Shown here piece after piece: positions 5,666 through 9,888 of a DNA stretch of 9,888 bases. Below the pieces are notes generated by a model. It made no database searches, was not told the origin of the DNA, and saw only the letters and a program-made list of their open reading frames with translations. This DNA is from Tannerella sp. (lineage in GTDB: Bacteria > Bacteroidota > Bacteroidia > Bacteroidales > Tannerellaceae): assembly GCA_031269635.1 (NCBI GenBank), contig JAISYY010000283.1, positions 1 to 9,888 on the forward strand. The letters run 5' to 3'. How positions within the stretch are numbered: position 1 is the stretch's first letter; the number at the start of each line of letters is the position of its first letter. The translations under genes were made by a program, and so were the position numbers.

Positions 5666-8524
5666 ATGGTGTACTCATTTACACAAGAACAAAAAGCCAA
5701 ATCGCCTGTATCTACGGAAGTTAGGGAACATATATTGGACAATGGACTAACCGTATGGTTAAACGAAGACCATAACCAGCCCAAAGTGTTCGGTGCAACC
5801 GTTGTGAAAGCCGGATCGAAGGACAGTCCCAACACCGGGATCGCTCATTATTTCGAGCATATCATGTTCAAGGGAACGGAGCATATCGGTACGGTTGATT
5901 ACACGGCAGAAAAAGTTTTCCTGGACCAGATAGCCGATAAGTACGACCTCCTGTCTGCCACCAAAAGTGAGATGCGGCGCGCCGAAATACAGCGGGAGAT
6001 AAACGAATTGAGCATCTTGGCGGCCGATTACGTGATACCGAACGAGTTTGACAAACTGATAAGCAAATACGGCGGCACAAACCTTAATGCCGGGACTTCG
6101 TACGATTACACGATCTATCACAATACATTCTCCCCCCAATACATCGAACACTGGGCGGAAATAAACAGCGAAAGGCTGATATGCCCCGTCTTCCGGATGT
6201 TTCAACCCGAGCTGGAGACGGTTTACGAGGAGAAGAGCCGGCGCGACGATATGATGTTTAACCAGGCTATGGAGAAAGCGTTCGAACTGTATTTCCATCC
6301 CCATCCGTATGCATACCCCATCATCGGAAGCGCGGAAAGCCTGAAGAACCCAAGTCTTTCGGGGATGCACAAGTTTTTCAAAAAATATTACGTGGCAAAG
6401 AACATGGGCCTTCTCCTGAGCGGCGACTTCGATACGGAAAAGGTTTTGCCCATCATCACAAAAGCCTTTTCGAGAATACCGGAAGGCGACGATCCGGAAC
6501 GGTGCATCATCACCATCCCGCCTTTTTTCGGACGCGAAAGACATTCCGTCAAAATACCAATTCCGCTGATGAAGGTGATGGCCATGGGGTTTCGCGGCGT
6601 TCCGGCCAACCATCCCGACCAGGCTGCCTTAAACATCGCCGTCGCCATCCTGAACAACCCTAACGGAACAGGCTATTTAGACCGGCTTATGAGTCAACGG
6701 AAACTGACCGGCGCCATGGCTGGGGGCGAAACGCTGAACGAAGCCGGAATGCTTGGGCTTATCATCATCCCCAAGTTAATGACGCAGACATACAAGGGCG
6801 CCGAGCGGCTCGTCTGGCGCGAAATAAACAAGGTTCGCAACGGGGATTTTTCCGAAGAAATGTTTGAAAGCTTGAAACAGGAACAGTTGCGCCGCCATAT
6901 AACGGAGCTTGAAGACATCGATTCCAGGAGCCGGATCATGATACGCCTGTTCACTCAAAGGAAGAGCTGGGACGACTACAGGAAGGAACTGCAGCGTATG
7001 GAGGCGCTGACGAAAGACGACGTCGTCCGCATCGTGAATAAGTACCTCAACAACAACTATCTTTTCATACACAAAAAAACGGGTAAATACATGAAAGAGT
7101 ATCTTCCCAAGCCCGATTTTGCGCCGATCGTACCGAAACATTCCAATGCCACGTCGAAATATGCCCGTAGCCTGGAAAAACTTCCTGTCCAGGAAGTTAA
7201 AATACGGCACCTTGACTTCGAGCGCGATGTGCAGACCATTCCGCTTACGCCGAAAGCAACCCTGTATGTGACAAACAATCCGGCTAACACGATCTTTTCC
7301 TTAAAGATTTCCTACGGGACAGGCACGCTCGAAGAACCGCTTATGAAATACCTCGCCAGCTACCTCTCCCTGCTGGGAACGGACAAATATACCCTGAACG
7401 AACACCGCACGCGCTTGCAGTTGTTAGGCGGCCTTATGCATTTCGATTCGGACGACAATCATTTTGTCATAAGCATAAGCGGATTTGACAAATATTTTGA
7501 AGACACGCTGATCGTCATGAGCGACTTCCTGCAACATGTAAAAGACGACGAAAAAAAACTGAAAACGATCGTCGACGATGCAAAAGTAAGTGAAAGCGCC
7601 TTTTTCAAGTCGAGCAACGACGTCGCCGAAGCCCTTTTCGAATACGTCCTCTACGGTACGAAATCGCAATACATGATGAAGCCGTCGTTCAAGGAAATAA
7701 AAAAACTAAAGGGGCGCAAACTCCTTGATTTGTTTTTCAAGATCCGGAAGGTGAAATGCAATTTTCACTATTGCGGCACAGGGGATGCCGCGTCCATTGC
7801 AGAAAAAATACGGCGGCACATACCGCTGGGAGACATCACCGAAGAAACGCATATCCCGGTCTACCGCGAACCGATCATCTACGACCGTCCGCTGGTGTTC
7901 TTCCACGACATGCGCGACGTATCACAGAACATCGTTTACGGCTTCCAGGTCACATCGCCGCTGGCAACACCGGACGACAGATGCTGTGCACGGCTCTTTT
8001 CCGAATATTTCGGAGGCGGCATGTCGTCCCTTTTATTCCAGGAGATAAGGGAGTTCCGCTCATACGCCTACCAGACGTCGGGAGGCATCCAACTCTCGCC
8101 GTTCTGCATGGCGCACAAGCCCTCAACATTCGTCACCTACCTGTCGACACAACGCGACAAAACCATCGACGCGCTGACCGTTCTCAATACCCTTGTACAG
8201 CGTATGCCGGCACATCCCGAAAAAATAGAACCTATCATACAGAGTATCATCAATCAAATAAACAACGAGTACCCCTCATTCCGCGACATATCCATAAAAA
8301 TCGCCCGTTACAGGCAGGTCGGCCATAACGAAGACCCGACCCGATTCCTTTTGCAAAAAATAAAAGGGATGTGTATCGACGATGTTATAAAGTTTCATGA
8401 TACTTATATAAAAGACAGGACACTCGTTTACGTCATCGTCGGGAACGCCTCAAAAATAAATATGTCCCGCCTGTCTTCGTTCGGCGACGTCATCCACGTA
8501 AGGCAAAGTGATTTTTACAATTAA
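5666..8524 (+). CDS. M16 (insulinase/pitrilysin-like) zinc metallopeptidase, two-half form
   Basis: With ATG 5666 the protein has 952 residues, the length of full two-half M16 enzymes. The inverted zinc motif HYFEH falls at residues 61-65, giving zinc ligands His61 and His65 and catalytic Glu64. The third ligand is expected at Glu189 (or Glu188) in ELETVYEEK. Motifs between are LDNGLTVWLNEDHNQP at the start of the first domain and GGTNLNAGTSYDYT before the third ligand. The second, catalytically dead half contains FGGGMSSLLFQEIREFRSYAYQTSGG near residue 785-805, the Arg/Tyr element that supports substrate binding. Family role: cleavage of peptides inside a closed two-half chamber. No signal peptide is visible from either possible start, so a cytoplasmic location is suggested, although many Bacteroidota M16 proteins are exported. 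The in-frame TTG at 5600 would add 22 residues but lies upstream of the likely promoter. The gene appears monocistronic, with a hairpin shortly after its stop. Confidence 0.93.
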   Translation: MVYSFTQEQKAKSPVSTEVREHILDNGLTVWLNEDHNQPKVFGATVVKAGSKDSPNTGIAHYFEHIMFKGTEHIGTVDYTAEKVFLDQIADKYDLLSATKSEMRRAEIQREINELSILAADYVIPNEFDKLISKYGGTNLNAGTSYDYTIYHNTFSPQYIEHWAEINSERLICPVFRMFQPELETVYEEKSRRDDMMFNQAMEKAFELYFHPHPYAYPIIGSAESLKNPSLSGMHKFFKKYYVAKNMGLLLSGDFDTEKVLPIITKAFSRIPEGDDPERCIITIPPFFGRERHSVKIPIPLMKVMAMGFRGVPANHPDQAALNIAVAILNNPNGTGYLDRLMSQRKLTGAMAGGETLNEAGMLGLIIIPKLMTQTYKGAERLVWREINKVRNGDFSEEMFESLKQEQLRRHITELEDIDSRSRIMIRLFTQRKSWDDYRKELQRMEALTKDDVVRIVNKYLNNNYLFIHKKTGKYMKEYLPKPDFAPIVPKHSNATSKYARSLEKLPVQEVKIRHLDFERDVQTIPLTPKATLYVTNNPANTIFSLKISYGTGTLEEPLMKYLASYLSLLGTDKYTLNEHRTRLQLLGGLMHFDSDDNHFVISISGFDKYFEDTLIVMSDFLQHVKDDEKKLKTIVDDAKVSESAFFKSSNDVAEALFEYVLYGTKSQYMMKPSFKEIKKLKGRKLLDLFFKIRKVKCNFHYCGTGDAASIAEKIRRHIPLGDITEETHIPVYREPIIYDRPLVFFHDMRDVSQNIVYGFQVTSPLATPDDRCCARLFSEYFGGGMSSLLFQEIREFRSYAYQTSGGIQLSPFCMAHKPSTFVTYLSTQRDKTIDALTVLNTLVQRMPAHPEKIEPIIQSIINQINNEYPSFRDISIKIARYRQVGHNEDPTRFLLQKIKGMCIDDVIKFHDTYIKDRTLVYVIVGNASKINMSRLSSFGDVIHVRQSDFYN

Positions 8525-8547
8525 GAATCGTGTGAAAATTAATTACC

Positions 8548-8578
8548 GGCAATCTGTTGATTGCCCCTTTCTTTGAAA
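8548..8578 (+). terminator. Candidate Rho-independent terminator after the M16 gene
   Basis: GGCAATC at 8548-8554 pairs perfectly with GATTGCC at 8559-8565 around a TGTT loop. The T-rich stretch that follows (CCTTTCTTTG, then a T run near 8579-8584) is imperfect. It begins 24 bases after the M16 stop codon. Confidence 0.5.
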
Positions 8579-8815
8579 TTTTTTCCGGCGAAATATTAAA
8601 ATGAATTTCTATGTTTGTATTGGGATAGAAAGCGAGACCGGTAATGCAAATATAATCCTCATTATTTTTTTTTTCGTCATCTGCTATTCCGGCAAACATG
8701 TTTTTTGAAATACATGCCGGTTCCGGCGTATAAAACAGCATAAGTAAAAAAAATACGATTTACGGTAGGGTATCAGCCCGTTTGTGCGGTATATTAGCAA
8801 AAACAGACTAAGCGT
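8579..8815. other. AT-rich intergenic stretch between M16 gene and lipoprotein gene
   Basis: No supported gene. A 35-codon plus-strand frame from ATG 8601 and a minus-strand frame (8741 to 8490) show no recognisable similarity. A near-consensus -7 element, TATATTAGC at 8790-8798 (one mismatch to TAnnTTTGC), lies 18 bases before ATG 8816 and may drive the lipoprotein gene, but no -33 element fits. Confidence 0.4.
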
Positions 8816-9373
8816 ATGAAAAAAACAGTTTTATTAATATTGATAGCGTTTATAAGCCTCTCACCGGGAGGATGCCGTCCTGAAGCGGAAGAAATACCGT
8901 CACAGATCACGTCCGGCATAATAGCCAGGGCCTCAAACGCAGAAGAAGTCGCCACAGGGAGTGAGGGTGTCACGACAAAAAGCAACGCTGTGGAACAGGT
9001 CGTTTTTACCGGCGACGACATCCTGTGGTTCAACGGGACTACGAAAGAACTCCGTTTTAAGGACAATCTCTCGAACAAATCCATTCTCGCAGGCATACAT
9101 ACGCAGGCAATCAAATTTTATATCAACGACGAATATCTGTTTACTTCCATGCTATACGTATCCGATTACAGTTCGCAAATTTTCAACAGTCTGGTTTTTT
9201 ATTACAACACAATAGAAAACAAATATTTCCTGAAGGACGGCTATCCCGCTATATCCGTACTGTCAAATCCGCAACGAGTGCAGGAATTACGCGACGAAAA
9301 CATGAGGAAGATAGCAAATGAATGGAACAAATTCATCGAGCAACTGAAAAAAGAAGAACGATATAAAGACTGA
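8816..9373 (+). CDS. Small lipoprotein of unknown function
   Basis: A 185-residue product. It begins MKKTVLLILIAFISLSPGGC: a basic start, a hydrophobic core and a cysteine at residue 20 that fits lipid attachment after signal peptidase II cleavage. Residues 21-60 are low-complexity and Ser/Thr/Glu-rich, as in a flexible linker. A compact domain follows with DDILWFNGTTKELRFKD near residues 63-79, YINDEYLF near 102, FNSLVFYYNTIENKYFLKDG near 122-141 and a charged helical end (ENMRKIANEWNKFIEQLKKE). I recognise no catalytic motif and no named domain. The aromatic, beta-rich middle with a C-terminal helix looks like a small secreted binding module found in gut Bacteroidota, but that is an impression. 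It stands alone, between a terminator and a transposase relic, and its base composition is more AT-rich than the operon at 951-5563. Confidence 0.8.
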   Translation: MKKTVLLILIAFISLSPGGCRPEAEEIPSQITSGIIARASNAEEVATGSEGVTTKSNAVEQVVFTGDDILWFNGTTKELRFKDNLSNKSILAGIHTQAIKFYINDEYLFTSMLYVSDYSSQIFNSLVFYYNTIENKYFLKDGYPAISVLSNPQRVQELRDENMRKIANEWNKFIEQLKKEERYKD

Positions 9374-9413
9374 CGCAGATAATGAGATAATAAATAAACC
9401 TCCGTCATTTTTA

Positions 9414-9712
9414 TTATTTTTTATGCGTGTTCGGGTTTATAGCGAACTTGCGAATGAATAGTTCGAGCAGTAACATATTGTTGCACTATGTTTTGTAATT
9501 AGCCATAGAAAACGGCTTGAGTTCCGATTTTCGGTTTTGCAACCACTGAACTTTGGCTAAATTAACGGTTGTAAGCGCGGCGTTAAAGTGAAAATTGAGT
9601 TTGTTTTTGCTACGAGTCTGACAGTCGTTCAACCCGTAATGCTTTTGGCATCGCGGTAAAGAGATTCGATTTGAAAGCGGGAGCGATAAAAAGTTACAAT
9701 TTCAATTAACCC
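9414..9712 (-). pseudogene. IS4-family transposase remnant (C-terminal part, frameshift and in-frame stop)
   Basis: On the minus strand, reading from 9712, the first frame gives IEIVTFYRSRFQIESLYRD then AKSITG. This contains Y-(2)-R-(3)-E-(6)-K, the YREK signature around the last acidic residue of IS4-type DDE transposases. That frame meets TGA at 9629-9631. A one-base shift near 9632-9635 restores the natural continuation GLNDCQTRSKNKLNFHFNAA, then LTTVNLAKVQ and KPFSMANYKT. A TAG at 9486-9488 interrupts it. Reading through gives CNNMLLLELFIRKFAINPNT and HKK before TAA at 9414-9416, which fits the normal end of such proteins. A TAG at 9713-9715 marks the other limit. The two other catalytic aspartates and the rest of the element are missing. 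It is a dead relic of about 100 codons carrying at least two disabling lesions. Confidence 0.85.
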
Positions 9713-9772
9713 CTATTTTTCACGGCGCCGCAAAAAAAAATTACCCCCTTACCCCACATTTCTGCCCGCATA

Positions 9773-9806
9773 TCTGTTTTTTTAGGGAAAAACCTTGTAC
9801 ATTTGC
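9773..9806 (+). promoter_or_regulatory. Bacteroidota-type promoter for the ligA-like gene
   Basis: TACATTTGC at 9798-9806 is a perfect TAnnTTTGC -7 element. TCTG at 9773-9776, followed by a T run, sits 21 bases upstream and is a weak candidate for the -33 element. The predicted start of transcription near 9812 leaves about 15 bases before ATG 9827. Confidence 0.6.
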
Positions 9807-9826
9807 CTGTCACAAAACAATGGAAT

Positions 9827-9888
9827 ATGAACGAAATTGAAATAAAAATCAATCGGCTCCGCGAAGAATTGGAACGGCACAATTATAA
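9827..9888 (+). CDS. ligA: Probable NAD-dependent DNA ligase, first 20 codons
   Basis: The frame starts at ATG 9827 and runs off the right edge after MNEIEIKINRLREELERHNY. The pattern I--LR-EL--HNY is the conserved opening helix of bacterial LigA, where it normally continues YYVLD-P-ISD-EYD in the NMN-binding Ia domain. LigA seals nicks in DNA using NAD and is essential in replication and repair. Only the first 20 of roughly 670 residues are visible, so the call rests on one helix. Another coiled N-terminus is possible but less likely. An earlier ATG at 9820 is out of frame and stops within six codons. Confidence 0.65.
   Translation, partial: MNEIEIKINRLREELERHNY

Noticed and set aside
5759..6613. 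Minus-strand frame (284 codons) opposite the M16 zinc-site region.
   Set aside because: It lies entirely over the conserved HYFEH domain on the plus strand and shows no independent motif.
8490..8741. Minus-strand frame of 83 codons after the M16 gene, with a promoter-like TATATTTGC on the minus strand (8646-8654).
   Set aside because: The frame overlaps the M16 end and has no recognisable motif. The promoter-like element lies inside the frame rather than before it and has no -33 partner.
9723..9740. CGGCGCCG palindrome followed by a run of A, possible terminator.
   Set aside because: The palindrome leaves no loop, so a stable hairpin is not expected, and no plus-strand gene ends just upstream.

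Overview
The window most likely comes from a member of the Bacteroidota, probably order Bacteroidales. Three signs point that way. Perfect TAnnTTTGC-type -7 promoter elements lie at 910-918, 5634-5642 and 9798-9806. There are remnants of a polysaccharide utilization locus (GH127 hydrolase, hybrid two-component sensor propeller). The lipoproteins and the two-domain M16 peptidase are also typical of the group. Species cannot be read from the sequence.

Left edge (1-950): the C-terminus of a GH127 beta-L-arabinofuranosidase-like enzyme is followed 15 bases later by a lipoprotein-type gene start. That reading frame loses its family resemblance after about 40 codons. It then runs through a short 21-bp tandem repeat and into the antisense strand of a fragment of a two-component regulator beta-propeller. 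I read this as the scar of a rearranged polysaccharide utilization locus.

Centre (951-5563): three tightly overlapping plus-strand genes lie behind one Bacteroidota-type promoter. They are two membrane-anchored SGNH/GDSL-hydrolase-like proteins and an AlgI-like MBOAT O-acyltransferase. The arrangement suggests a surface O-acylation machine: the MBOAT protein would move an acyl group across the membrane and the SGNH proteins would transfer or remove it on an extracytoplasmic glycan. The acceptor is unknown. This is the most interesting functional unit in the window.

Right (5564-9888): a monocistronic M16 zinc peptidase of about 950 residues has its own promoter and a plausible terminator. A small lipoprotein of unknown function follows. 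Next is a minus-strand relic of an IS4-type transposase with the YREK signature, a frameshift and an in-frame stop. Last come the promoter and first 20 codons of what looks like ligA (NAD-dependent DNA ligase). No tRNA, rRNA or CRISPR array was seen.
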